In this document: in pieces, positions 24,485-35,650 of the stretch
Numbering within the stretch: position 1 is the stretch's first letter
How the letters are laid out: each line of letters opens with the position of its first letter
From: Siphonodentalium dalli
Taxonomy: Eukaryota > Mollusca > Scaphopoda > Gadilida > Siphonodentaliidae
Direction of reading: 5' to 3'
Length of the DNA stretch: 64,000 bases
Assembly: GCA_032622095.1 (NCBI GenBank)
Contig: CP136068.1
Location: forward strand, 153,043,151 to 153,107,150
The notes under the pieces: model-generated
The model's input: the letters and a program-made list of their open reading frames with translations, nothing else
What the model was told of the DNA's origin: nothing
The model's database searches: none
Made by a program: the position numbers and the translations under genes

Positions 24485-26386
24485 TGTAACAAAAAGCGAG
24501 ACAGCTTGAAGAATGCAATGTATAACACGAGAAACGGGAAAACCTGGTATATGGAAGTATCCAAATTTCCCACATGGAATTTGAAAGCTATTTTTTTATA
24601 TTTATGGCTAATAATTACCATTTCTGACTATGGTTTTCTTGTTATCTAATACGACGCAGCTGTTTTGAATTTCGCGAGCGCCTTTGTCGCAAAGTAGATC
24701 GGTGGGCTTAAAGTATTAATGTTGTAATAAGAAAATCTTGTTACTGTGTTTTTCGATTACTGGTATTTCAAATGGGAATTAAGAACATTGAATTACAATG
24801 TAAGTTCATTCGTAGCATTAGTTTACCCTTTATTGAGAAAATAAGACAAAAATAAATAACGACACTATAGTAACCACAGTCTACAACCATCGGGGCGAGT
24901 GAAAAGTTATCGAAATTCCTGATGTGAAATATAATAAGAATGTCATCACGAATTTACCATTCTACTGTGCGAAGTTGTGCGGTGCGGTGCTATGCGAAAC
25001 GAAATAACATATATTTAATAAAGAATTACTTGTTATCATAAGACTATATATAGCACACACATGCATGCATGTGATAATCCATAAATATACTGTTTTCTGG
25101 AATCGAAATGAAACACATGATTATGAACAAAGCAGAAGATACATTCAGGCGAACTCGGTCAATAGGGAACGTTACATGGTGACGTTTTTCGTCGATTTTC
25201 GTTGAAATCGACACGGCGACACCTTTGAATGAAATGAACAGCTATCAAATCGACACGCTTCTCAGTGTTAGAATCGAGGTCAGGTCATAGTGAATATTAA
25301 AATGAGGACCTCGATTCTAACACTGAGCGGTGATTGGCTGTTTCTACTATGTCGGTCATGGAAAGGTCAGGTCACAATGAATATTAAAATTAGGAACTTT
25401 GTGACTTGACAAATTTTTGTTTTAAAGTTGGAATTATCGACAGATTTCTCCTCCATAGAAATTGTTTACTGACGATCTGTTGATTTGTATGAGTAAATAA
25501 ATTATTAGCCGACAAGAAATCACTGAGCGCTAAACGTTTAGTTGATCGTTTGGCCGATTTTTAATTATACTAAGCCGCGCGGGGGTGAAGTTATAGGAAG
25601 ATTTCGGACATTTTGTTCTGAGCCGGATCAAAATGAAAATTTACGGTCTTCGGAGACAATAGTCGGTGGTTAAAACATTATCAAATGCTATGTATATGAA
25701 TGGTTTTGATGGGAGTTTGTGGTATTGATTGAAAGATGAATTCTTCGCCGATACATCCGTGGTTATATCTGTGGCATTACTGGCGTGAATGAGCTATATT
25801 TGATCGATCGGCGAGTGATGGTAAAAAGGTGAATGTCTACAGTTACCCTTGTCCTATTAGTATACCATTAGCGTGAAGCAGGCGCGTATATAGCAGCGGC
25901 GTATATGGGCAGCGCAAAAGGGGGGCGGACAGCGGAGCGCGTTACAGGCACCTGTGGTTAAATTCATTAAAGATGTCCCCGTTTCCCTCTCGAAAAGGTA
26001 TGACTATTTTCACTTTGATGTTGGTACGAGTAGTTTATAACCATGAATAGTCTAGCTGTCGATCAAAACTACCCGGAAGTACGATTTATTTGTCTAAATT
26101 ATACTCGAAATTACGATTGGGGGTCTATTCATTCGACGAACCCAGGAAATATAGCCTTATGTGAATCTTATTTGGAGGAAATACCAGAGAATCTATAAAC
26201 TAATTTTGATATAAAAAAAAATAGCCACAGCTATATACCCTCATATGAGTGGTTTTGCTTTGGTTCGTTAATTACGCTAGCGTATGATCATATTATATTA
26301 AGCTAATGTTGAAAGCTTGTATATTGTCATACAATTAATGAGATATCTTTCCAAATAAAAGGATTGAGACAGGTGGGGGACGAAGA
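24485..26386. other. No gene; contains one strong hairpin
   Basis: No coding signal. At 25259-25331 CTCAGTGTTAGAATCGAGGTC pairs perfectly with GACCTCGATTCTAACACTGA and the next base, around a loop of about 25 bases. About 25274-25310 is also directly repeated at 25366-25400. A phrase near 24598-24645 (TTATGGCTAATAAT, TGACTATGGTTTTCTTGTT) recurs at 62470-62530. Confidence 0.55.
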
Positions 26387-26607
26387 ATACTTCATGACGG
26401 GAGCTTCGGTTGTGCATCATTAAAGATCATGTACCAGTGCATTATCTTATATGGGGCCTCGCATATATAAGAGCGTACCATGGCTTACAATGTCAAGGTA
26501 AATATTGCCAGGCTAATGCATTCTCTTATACACGAGAGTATCCCATAGAGAATGCACTGGTACATGATCTTTAATGCTGCACCAGCGAAGCTCCCGTCAT
26601 GAAGTAT
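26387..26607. mobile_element. Short TIR element (MITE)
   Basis: The left end ATACTTCATGACGGGAGCTT and the following approximately 45 bases match the reverse complement of the right end, CTCCCGTCATGAAGTATA. Both arms share CATTAAAGATCATGTACCAG, and a second inner pair is formed by the GCATTCTCT phrases. About 220 bases long, no coding capacity. Confidence 0.75.
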
Positions 26608-28245
26608 ACACAGGGGTTTCGCAAACTTTCAGGAAGATCCAGTTGGAAGGATTAATGAAAGTATAAGTGTGATGTTGAGGTATGGATATAGCCTATAATG
26701 AAGTTGAACTGTACATGTATATGTGTATACAAATGACAATATAGTTGATAGAAGATAGATCGATACGTATAACGTTTGCTTCAATATCAGTTATGGTAAT
26801 CACCTAGGAATAATGTATAATGTATAATTAGCTGGAAAAATAAGTTATTGGAATAATTGGAATCTATTCTTCAGTCTGAAATTTCAAACTGAGTGCTGTG
26901 ATTAGGGCATGGAATCAGGAACGAGGCTAGTATCACGCATTCGAAATGGCCGACGCGTTCGCAAACGCGACCAGAAAAGAGGAAAAAAGTAACAAAATAG
27001 GATAATGATATACTAAATAGTATTTTGGCAGCTATGAGCATACTATACCATAATTCAAACATCATTTGTATCCAAACTCACAGTTGTTTGCTCTAACATT
27101 CGACCAAAGTTATCAGTCGAAGGATTCTACTAGGTGTATGGACTTGTTTATTCTACAAACCTCCGACTGGCAACTTTGGTCAGAATGTTATAGAAAACTA
27201 TTTCCGACCAAATAAGGTATCAACTTGTTTTACAAATAAATTAGCATATGCTCGTAACAGTAAAACTGCTATGTTTTGTATCAGTTCCTCATATACTATG
27301 TTTTTGTGCGTTTGCAGATTTTGAATGCGTGGTACTCACCAACCTTGAAACCACGTGATTCCCCACCGTGATGTAGAACGCTGCCAGGGACGTGACTAGA
27401 GAGGGTCTCCGTTCGGGGGGTGTCTAATTTCGAATTCACGTGCCACTGCGCATACACCTTTATCTAGACTGAATGTTGGACCAAAATTGAGGTAGAATTT
27501 TCCAAATAGTAGTTCATACTTCTCAGCGATTGAACAATTCTAACTAATCACCTCATCGAATCTGCATGAACGGATAAGAAATTTCAAATTGATTTGGGAC
27601 CCCCCCCCCCCCCCACTGTTGTGACGGAGACAGCTCCAATAATACAAGTTTTAACAGAGAGCAAACACAACCACGATCACAACGATCTGGTTTTAATTCG
27701 GGGGAGACTTATAAGCGTACTAAGTATTTGTTCAAATAAATAGTCTTTCAACCAGTGTTTCCACACAACATTAACGAAATTTCCAGTCGTATATATTTCA
27801 AATACGGGACGTGTGGGCTGTGTCTATCGTATATATGCTAGATAGAGAGTAATCAAGTGATTATTCTGTTTATTCTATTCCACTATAAATATTTTATTTA
27901 CCAGAAATCCGAATATAATAGCGCCACCATGCGCATAACGCATAAATTTCGATAGCGCCTGTGAATACATCAATCATCCGCAAGCGCTAGTTAAAGCGAC
28001 ATAATTCACTCGTGAAATTATCGTTTATAATAACTCGAGAAATCAAGGCAAATCACACATAGGCATATAATAAATACATTTATCAGTATTTTACATCTGG
28101 CCAGGTGCATGCCTGTGACTACATTTGAGACTGTGACTCCTTCACCCACCCCCTGCCACCACGTCACTGAATGCTAATATCACCCATATGCTGGTAGAGG
28201 TTTTAAAATAATTAACTTTGCACACGCATATTACAATAATCTGAT
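26608..28245. other. No gene; poly-C tract
   Basis: AT-rich sequence without recognisable domains. A homopolymer C run of about 14 bases starts near 27601. Text around 27350-27430 and 28135-28170 resembles the poly-G repeat family (CCACCACGTCACTGA). Confidence 0.45.
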
Positions 28246-28455
28246 CTTCGGCGTATCGAACCTTCAGAGTATCGAACCTTCGGAGTATCAGACCTTCGTA
28301 GAATCTGACCTTCAGACTATTGGGCCTTCGGAGTATCGACCTTCGGAGTATCGGAATTTCGGATTTCGGAGAATCGAACCTTCGTAGTATTGGGTCTTCG
28401 GAATATGGGACCTTCTTAATATAAGACATTCGGAGTATTGAACTTTCGGTATAAA
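28246..28455. repeat. 16-bp minisatellite
   Basis: About 13 degenerate copies of a unit near TTCGGAGTATCGAACC, with a period of 16 bases. One copy is longer (around 28370). The open frame across it on the minus strand (Arg, Leu and Ile-rich repeats such as SILRR) is a translation of the satellite. Confidence 0.9.
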
Positions 28456-28540
28456 GGGTCGACACCCTTCGGGCATCTTTACAGTGTAGATTGAGGTAAT
28501 ACTCTAACACTTTACTCCGGAGTACGCCCTTCTGATGGTC

Positions 28541-29324
28541 GATCCACTCCAGGCGCGAGCGCGCGATTATAACAGCCGTTTTCTGTCGTCCGTAGCGGTT
28601 CTAAGCGCGCGATTTTTATATTCACACCGAAAGCGACTGGATCGCATCGTCACGCGCGATGGCTTGGGTAGATAATCGTTTGCCTGCATCATTTACAGGC
28701 AGGTCACAATTACAATGTTTATGGACATTTTAATCAGAATTTGCTAAATATATATACATGTAAGAGTTTTTCCAGCTCATTTAATTGTCAATATAGTTTG
28801 TCAAGTGGAATGATGCACGGGCTTCCTAAATTATCATAGCAATTGCGTCTAATTGAATTTCATTCTATAATTCCAGTTTGTTAGTTTTTTTTTATCGGAG
28901 GGGGGGGGGGGTGTGGGGTGTGAATTGTGGGCAAATTGACTTCACAAGCTTGGAATGGTTTGGGACCAAAAATTAACCAGACGATCCCTGTTATTACTAA
29001 TTTATCCTCATTTGCTATTCTCATTTATCCTTGCACTTTGTCGCTAAAGTCCTCCGCCACCTTTGTTATCGCGACGACGAATAAATGTGTCGTCTTCAGA
29101 TAAGAGGAGTATGACCGTATAAATATCCTATTTGACAGCGACCCAATTATCCTGCTGGTTTGTCGCAAAGCGGGAAATCCACGAAGCATAAAATCACTGC
29201 TGTGATCGCCTCGTGGTCAGCGATTCAATCGCTTGTGGTGTGATTATAAAAATCGCGCGCTTTGAACTGCTGCGGACGACAGAAAACGGCCGTTATAATC
29301 GCGCGCTCGCGCCCGGTGTGGATC
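28541..29324. mobile_element. TIR element with ~120-bp GC-rich inverted ends
   Basis: The left end GATCCACTCCAGGCGCGAGC continues with GCGCGATTATAACAGCCG and TTTTCTGTCGTCC. It is mirrored at the right end by GGACGACAGAAAACGGCCG, TTATAATCGCGCGCTCGCGC and GTGTGGATC. The arms run about 28541-28660 and 29190-29324. The interior holds a poly-G run (about 28899) and no coding region. It is a non-autonomous DNA transposon of about 780 bases. Confidence 0.8.
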
Positions 29325-29707
29325 GAACCTTACTGTAAAGCAATGACGCCATCGCACTTCCGTGTAAAGTGATAGTGTTGGGCAAATTTTGAAATCAACT
29401 CGATTCTCATTGAATTTAGCATTTAAATACGAAAACGTTCAATATATACGTGAATCGGAAAAACTTAATATCTCAACAAGTATGGGACATTATCTTTATT
29501 CGTCGTTAATTTTGCTGGAAACGAGCTTGGTAATCACAATTATAGGCGTGAACTGATTTTGGAATTTAGGATAGAGGTAGGAGTTCACTTGAATATATAA
29601 TTAATGAACTTTTTTTTTGGAATTTATGGAATTCTGATTATTGACATTTCATAATGTAATTGAAACGTTGTCATATATATAGACACATGTATATACATAT
29701 GGAGTTA

Positions 29708-30925
29708 AAACAAACACTGATCGGGCACTCTTAGAACTAATGTGTATACATTCTACATAATATGTTTTATTTTTTATCTTAAACAAAATTGTGTAGAAAT
29801 GACACATGACATATGTGTCGGTGAAATTTTCTCAACATTGGCCGCGGACACACGTACCACAGTAGCGATGGCATAGTAGGTGTGACAATTTATTATGGTG
29901 GAGTTTGGTGACAATTGGTCCGTCATAATTCTGTGCCATATATAGTCATTTCGCCCGCTGATTTTCCGCACAATGAGTCGACTGGACCAATTATAACCAT
30001 TGCTTTTCACCAAAGATGATCTCTACTCATTACGTTTTGCTAAATTGTATTCACGACGATATATATAATTGCACGATATATCGTCCAGAATTGTGTTTGA
30101 CCGTGGCCTGGTGGCAGTTCCTCGTTGACTCAAATATCATTATTGTGGTACGTTTTTTATATGATCTCAATGCATGCATGTGTATCTACTTATATTAATT
30201 TCATTAGTAAGAACAATCATGGCTGTTGAGATGGGTTATTCATTAAGTTATCAAGTGGACTTGTGTGTTAGCATGCAAAATATAACACTGCGTGTTGAGT
30301 AAAGATCAACATCAACAAGACATTCAGGTAGATACATCCTTGAGAGATCGACCGTCGCTGTTAGAGCTTGGTTGACTCATTGTGCGAATTTGCAGAGGGC
30401 GACATGACTTGCTATGGCATATTAAATATGACAACCAATTGTCACCAAACTCCACCATAATACATTGTCACATCTACTATGCCATCGCTACCGTGGTACG
30501 TGTGTCCGCAGCCATTGAATAAGAGTGAACATGTGAGTATACATGTATTATACTTGGTAGATGAGATATGTTCTATTTGACATACAAACTTCGTAAACCG
30601 ATATTAAAAATCTGGCAGCAGCTATAAAACATTGTGCTATACACAAGTATGTGCTGTTCTGCTTTGACACAAACACAATGTATAATAAATTTACAACTGC
30701 TGCCAATGTATTGTTCTATGTTAGCATTTGCGTGGTTTGTGTCCCCAATATCTCATCTACTGAGTATAATATACTCACATATTCACTCATGTTCAATGTT
30801 GAGAAAATCTCACCGACTTATGTGACATTTCTACACAATTGTGTTTAAGATCAGAATTAAAACATATTGGGTAGAATTTATACACATTTCTTCTAAGAGT
30901 GTTTATCAAATGTCCCGTTCAGAAA
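29708..30925. mobile_element. Compound TIR element, copy 1, with a nested MITE
   Basis: Two successive inverted pairs are present. The outer pair is about 29708-29835 with 30795-30925 (shared AACAAAATTGTGTAGAAATG and its complement). The inner pair is about 29836-29975 with 30370-30520 (shared CACAGTAGCGATGGCATAG and AATTTATTATGGTGGAGTTT). The right arm is split by 30521-30794, which is itself an inverted repeat: a GAGTGAACATGTGAGTATA end matches the complement of CTCACATATTCACTC. That piece looks like a later insertion. The inner pair recurs at 43111-43778. Confidence 0.75.
30521..30794. mobile_element. MITE nested in the compound element
   Basis: Its two ends (about 30526-30576 and 30750-30794) are inverted copies sharing GTAGATGAGATAT. 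It interrupts the right arm of the surrounding TIR element. Possible TTGAA or similar flanks are too short to call a duplication with confidence. Confidence 0.55.
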
Positions 30926-30972
30926 TAAAGCATAAAAGTAAAAAAAAAACACCCTAGTTTATCATTTATTAA

Positions 30973-31320
30973 AGGGGTACTGTACACTGAAATCGGCCAT
31001 TTATTGGACCATTTCCTTTTATACTCAACAGCATATGTGCAACAAATGAATTCATTTGAGCCAGGGTATTAGTACAAAATGTACTCATGTGCTCTATGAG
31101 CGATATAAACAGGGTAATCATAATGAAAATGAATTTATAAATCCAGCCATAAATTCATTTTTATTATAATTACCACGTTGTTTGCATCGTTCACAGAGCA
31201 CATGAGTTCATGTATTTGGCACTAATCCATGGCTCAAATTCATTCATTTGTTGCATATATTCTGTTGAGTAGAAAAGGAGATGGTCCCATAAATGGTCGG
31301 ATTTAGTGTACAGTACCCCT
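30973..31320. mobile_element. TTAA-type MITE, copy 2, abutting the caspase stop codon
   Basis: Ends AGGGGTACTGTACACT (left) and AGTGTACAGTACCCCT (right) are exact complements. Similarity continues inward for about 40 bases (GGCCATTTATTGGACCAT versus its complement). The left flank is TTAA (30969-30972) and the right flank is TTAG (31321-31324). If the TTAG is a mutated TTAA, the element used the stop codon of the caspase as its target. The termini match those of the element at 6038-6620, and the interior matches 48893-49165. Confidence 0.85.
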
Positions 31321-33347
31321 TTAGAAATATAATAGTTTAGTCAATGTACTGTATACGGACGGAGTCTGCTTGTAGACATCACCGTTTATCTCTTCTTCGT
31401 TTTTACACACATCATCGTTTACAAGAATCATCATGCTCATAGCGTCAGTCGTCTTCCAATACTTCTGGAAAACCCTCGTCAAACTCATGATGTACCAGGA
31501 CCCGTTATCGGGGTCTCTGAACGATTGGAATCCTGGCGACGCAGAGTATCCCACGAGCACGTCCGGTACATTATTCAGGCACACATCCTTGTTGGAAGAA
31601 AGCGGCCCACCTCGATGTGTTTCCACTGGGGTTCGACTATCAAAGGGAATGTCTTTGTTGCTGCCACGACATGACTGAATTAAAATTAATTTTGGTTTTC
31701 CTGCCAACGATTGGCAACGATGGACACAGAAATGTTCGAAAATAGCCTGCAAAGAAACCGTTTCTCCATCAGTTCCGAACAGCTCATCCATAGATCCGTG
31801 AGTCAAAATGCATAAAGCAAAACAGTCGAATGCGCTGTGGTCAATGGTCCGTGAATACTTGTCGACAATCTCCCGGATTCTCTGCGCAGTCGCGTTCTCG
31901 TGAACTTCAACATTAAATGAGAGTTCTTGGAAGAGGCGTTTCAGGTTCATGCCATCCGCGCCAGTTCCCCTTCGTGTCTTGAGTTCCAGCTCACGCACGC
32001 TCGGGCAGTTCTGGTCAAACAGTTCGTTGTTTATGATAACACAGTAACCTCTGTTTGTCGGTTTCATCGGGTATTCCACTTTCATGGATGATAGCGGCGG
32101 CACCGTTGATAATGACGACGGTGTTATTTGGGACACCGAAGTCGCCATTTTCACATACTCTCTATCGTGGTCTGCAGAACATGCCTCGGGGGTGAACATT
32201 GATTCGTTTAGTTCAGCGTCTACATGAGACTCGGGCATACTTTGTGGTTGCATGAGTTTCTTGTGTTCTGTTTCTTCTGATCGGCCCGCTATTTTAAACA
32301 ACATACATTGTTCTGCCAAATCTGAGGTGGCCTGTATTGCAGCTAGGCCATATTTAAGCTCATTTTCGGAGCAAATTTGGTGTGTGTTGAAATTAAAATC
32401 AAGTTCATCGTGATGTTCTTGAGAGCTATTGTGATTTGCCAAACTAGTCCTCTTAGCACGAGTAGATGGATGGGCAAGGAAAAGCTTCTTTCTTGGATAT
32501 CTTGCTGTTTCGACTGAGACTCCATTTTCAACAAAGTTGCAATCGGCGGTCGATGCTTGTTGTCCTATTAATTTTCTTGCAGACTGTTCATGATGTCCAT
32601 TTGCTGAAGACTGTTGTAATGTCGTTTTTCTGACGGTCTGTTCAATATATCGATTCTCGTTCGGACCACATGACAAGCCTTTCGTCTTGTAATCGTCTTG
32701 TGCGTTTCCAATCGTCTGCCTGGTGGGAACCATTTCCTGTATCGCAATATGTTTTCTCACGGCGTTTTCAAGGCTTTTATTCCCGATTTGCTGAAATATC
32801 AACACCAGCTGGGAGAAGTCGCCAGTTTTTAAAATTCCATTCGTTTCCAACCCCCACAGTAAGTCAAACAAATCATCAATCGTTTCTACATGTATCTCCG
32901 GGCGTAAGTCATAAAGATGGTTTCTGAATACTAGTCTACCATTCGTCTTTACGTTGATTTCAAACATTGAGACCAGCGCCTGAGCTTCACGCGACCCTCC
33001 ATCTTTGGCGAATATGAAAAGGAGAAATCGATAGGTGTTGACATACGGCCTTATGACCATCTTGTCTTTCACGTTGTTTATCAATTTTAAGGGTGACTCA
33101 TTTGTGTCATACAGTTCCACGATTTCATGCAGGATGCGTATCCTGAACAGCAGCTCCATCATTAGATCTAAGGTTTCGTTCTTAAACTTTTGTTTCAGAC
33201 AAATAAACAAAAGGTCCGATGTATCAATTCCTTGCAGAATCGTATCCAGAAGAAAATCTCGAGATAAAAACCGAAGCATTTTCAACCGTTTCTTAGATAT
33301 TATGCGTCGTGCTATCTCCCATACTATACGTGCCTCGAATCCTCCAT
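31321..33347 (-). CDS. Initiator caspase (caspase-8/10-like), terminal exon
   Basis: This encodes a cysteine aspartyl protease of the death-receptor/inflammation type. Residues are numbered from a TTG at 33285. Two death-effector domains lie at about 1-70 and 80-180 (the second ends IDDLFDLLWGLETNGIL... IGNKSLENAVRKH). A long low-complexity linker follows (about 181-410). The p20 domain (411 to about 550) has catalytic His496 in LTHGSMDELFGTDG and Cys539 in QSCRG. The p10 domain (about 567-654) has FRDPDNGSWYIMSL, where Arg590 is the expected S1-pocket residue, and ends STLTKLLYF. The p20 domain also carries the expected Arg438/439. The reading frame stays open upstream to 33347, where TTTTTTTCAG marks a splice acceptor. 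The exon therefore begins in phase 1, and the start codon is expected in an upstream exon that I could not identify. The first in-frame ATG inside the exon is at 33279. The linker is longer than in vertebrate caspase-8. A MITE begins directly after the stop. Confidence 0.93.
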
Positions 33348-33365
33348 CTGAAAAAAATCAAAGCA
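33345..33365 (-). other. Splice acceptor of the caspase terminal exon
   Basis: On the minus strand the sequence TTTGATTTTTTTCAG ends at 33348 and the coding frame continues from 33347. A pyrimidine tract plus CAG, together with an open frame that makes DED-like helix sequence right up to it, supports the acceptor. The ATG directly at the exon start is out of frame and hits a stop after seven codons, so it is not the start codon. Confidence 0.75.
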
Positions 33366-34679
33366 AATAAGGATTATCGTGTTTGAACGCGCTGGTCCGT
33401 TATCAGTTCGAATTGAAATCCGACGGTATACTCCTTTCACTATCGTACTTCGAAATACGTGTAATAATGGACCGTCTGATTTAAATTCGAACTTGCCCGT
33501 TTTTTTAACATTCTGGCATGGAAAGGAATATTACGATTATTACATATTGACCATCACCAGAGGCATGTGAGAAATGAGAAAATGAGAAATGAGAAATGTT
33601 CATGCTATTTCCAGTTATTCTTGCCCCTGGGCATTTCAAAACACAAAGGTATCCAGGCCAAATGACGTGACAAATATTATGTTTTTGCCCATTGTTCGAG
33701 TTTTTCACTTCGCACAACAGCGAGGGGGGGGGGGGGGGGGTGGAGGATAAATACCCAAGGATGCATGGACCGGGTGTGTGGGTGGGTTTTCCCGAGCGCC
33801 GATAACAGATTTTTCCAATGCCATGTATTTTTTCCATAAATTCACGTTTAAAGATAAATTATGACAACTAAAATGATTTTAAATGTACAAGCTTATAAAC
33901 TGGTCCAATGTACAACATTATCAAGAGATGGGGGCTCCTAATTTCAATAATATTTACCCAACAATTTTTCTTTTATAACACAATAGCATGGGGTAGGTCA
34001 CGCTTCTTACGTGGAAAGGGTTTAACTTAAAAAATAGATTATTTTCCATCAGTTATCATTTTGTTTTTGACATTCAGTTATCAACTTTATCTCATTTAAT
34101 TCGGCAGGTACTTTAAATGGTATGAATGTTGAAAGATAAACATATTTCCTGTATTATTGTATAATTTTATCATTGGGTAGATGGGACCTTGGATTACTTA
34201 AATGCACCTACCGATATAATGAAAAGCTGAGTAATTGAACATAACATTCTAATTATTGCAAAACAAGTATTCAACTTTGAGATGATAACATCCAACCATG
34301 TCGGAGAGTAACAAACTGAAACACATATCAAAATGTTCGTCGATTTAGCGGATAGCGTGCCGATGTTGCCTTTTTGTGAGATGCTGTACGACTATTTATT
34401 TTTTCGGTAAAAGAGGCTTTTTCGTTAAAAAAAAAAAAAACAGTGGAAAAGGAATCCACCTGCCTGAATACTATTCCCCTTTATTTCTGGTTGGGAACTT
34501 ATCTTGGAGACACGGGCGGCGTTCGTTACAGAACTATCTATATTTGTTCAAATCGCCATCAACAGAAGGAACACCAAAATATATACAGTTCATATGTCAA
34601 ACATAATCAGCGCGTAAATTGTGCTTCTGTTTACATAACACAGCGCAATTATATTGGTTAATCACCCAAAAATTATATA
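33348..34679. other. No exon recognised upstream of the caspase
   Basis: No further minus-strand exon with DED or other domain could be recognised, so the promoter and first exon of the caspase lie here unseen or further right. A poly-G run of 17 bases begins near 33724. An A-tract lies near 34428. Confidence 0.45.
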
Positions 34680-34930
34680 AACGCTGTTTATTATTTCCAT
34701 ATCAGGAAAACAGTAACAAAAGCCAGGAAACGTAACGTTTTTTGCTTTTGTTTACATAACAAATGGGGGGGGGGGTTGACAATAACATACTGTTTATGCC
34801 ATATTTATGATTGGCATAAGAACAAAGTCTCTCTATATCTTACCATTCCTTCTGTTTATGGCGGTTTTTGACGGAGGTGAATATTTTAACATCATACCGC
34901 CAACGCCGCCCGTATCTTTAACAACAAAAG
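34680..34930. repeat. Interspersed repeat shared with 60560-60760
   Basis: The order of phrases is the same in both places: CTTTTGTTTA.ATAAC, TTGACAATAAC, ATTTATGATTGG, TCTGT.TATGGC, and ACCGCCAACGCC near the end. A poly-G run of 10 bases interrupts this copy near 34766. Nothing coding. Confidence 0.6.
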
Positions 34931-34969
34931 GTGATCATGTTCACTGGTTGTAATAGAAATCTCAGGTAT

Positions 34970-35650
34970 GTCTTAGTTCTAGGGTTGGTTTTGGGCGTAA
35001 AAATCACCTTTTTGGTGAAAAATTAGAGAATTCTGGAATCCATCACAACAAGATATTTATAATCAATGCATATAATTATAAATAATTTTCCAGTTGTATC
35101 GAGTAATAATTTAAGTCTTGGGTGTAATTGATAGATATAGCAAAGCTCGGGTGGAATTAAGCAGGTTCTGATGTTACCAATGTAAAACATTGTCTATTAA
35201 TAAAATGAGTGAAAACTGGAATCCTGCTCTCTAAATAACACTCCACGTGGTGGTGCAGTATAAGACACGAAATTGTCTTATCATTCAAACTAAATCATGT
35301 CCGCGCCAACCACAGACACGTATTGTATTTTAAAAATTACGAATGGATATGTAGACTGTGAAAAATGGAATACACAGAAACGAAATTATATGCAAGCTTA
35401 GACTTTGGGGAAAAAACATCTTTTTCGAATTTATTATCAGTGAAAACTTTAATTCGTCGCTCTGAATAGCGTTTCACCTTGTTTCTGCTTAGGAACTCAC
35501 ACACACGACAGCTTATGGCAACGTCCACATGTGATGGGAGTTTTGTTGCGTCATTCAATGGTTTGTGGTTTATTATAGGGTAAAACTGACTTTTTGGTAA
35601 AAATGAGAGAATTTTGGAATCCATCACAACAAGTTATATAATTATAATTA
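34970..35650 (-). repeat. Two inverted copies of the ~530-bp repeat
   Basis: Segments at about 35010-35075 and 35575-35650 share AATTCTGGAATCCATCACAACAAG or a close variant. They are the reverse complement of the repeat units at 44840-48660 (TTGTTGTG.TG.ATTCCA.AATT). The open frame on the minus strand here has no recognisable domain. Confidence 0.6.

Noticed and set aside
28142-28510. 122-residue minus-strand frame with ILRR-type repeats, like a leucine-rich repeat protein
   Set aside because: The repeat period is 16 bases, not a multiple of three, so the apparent protein repeats drift. It is a minisatellite.
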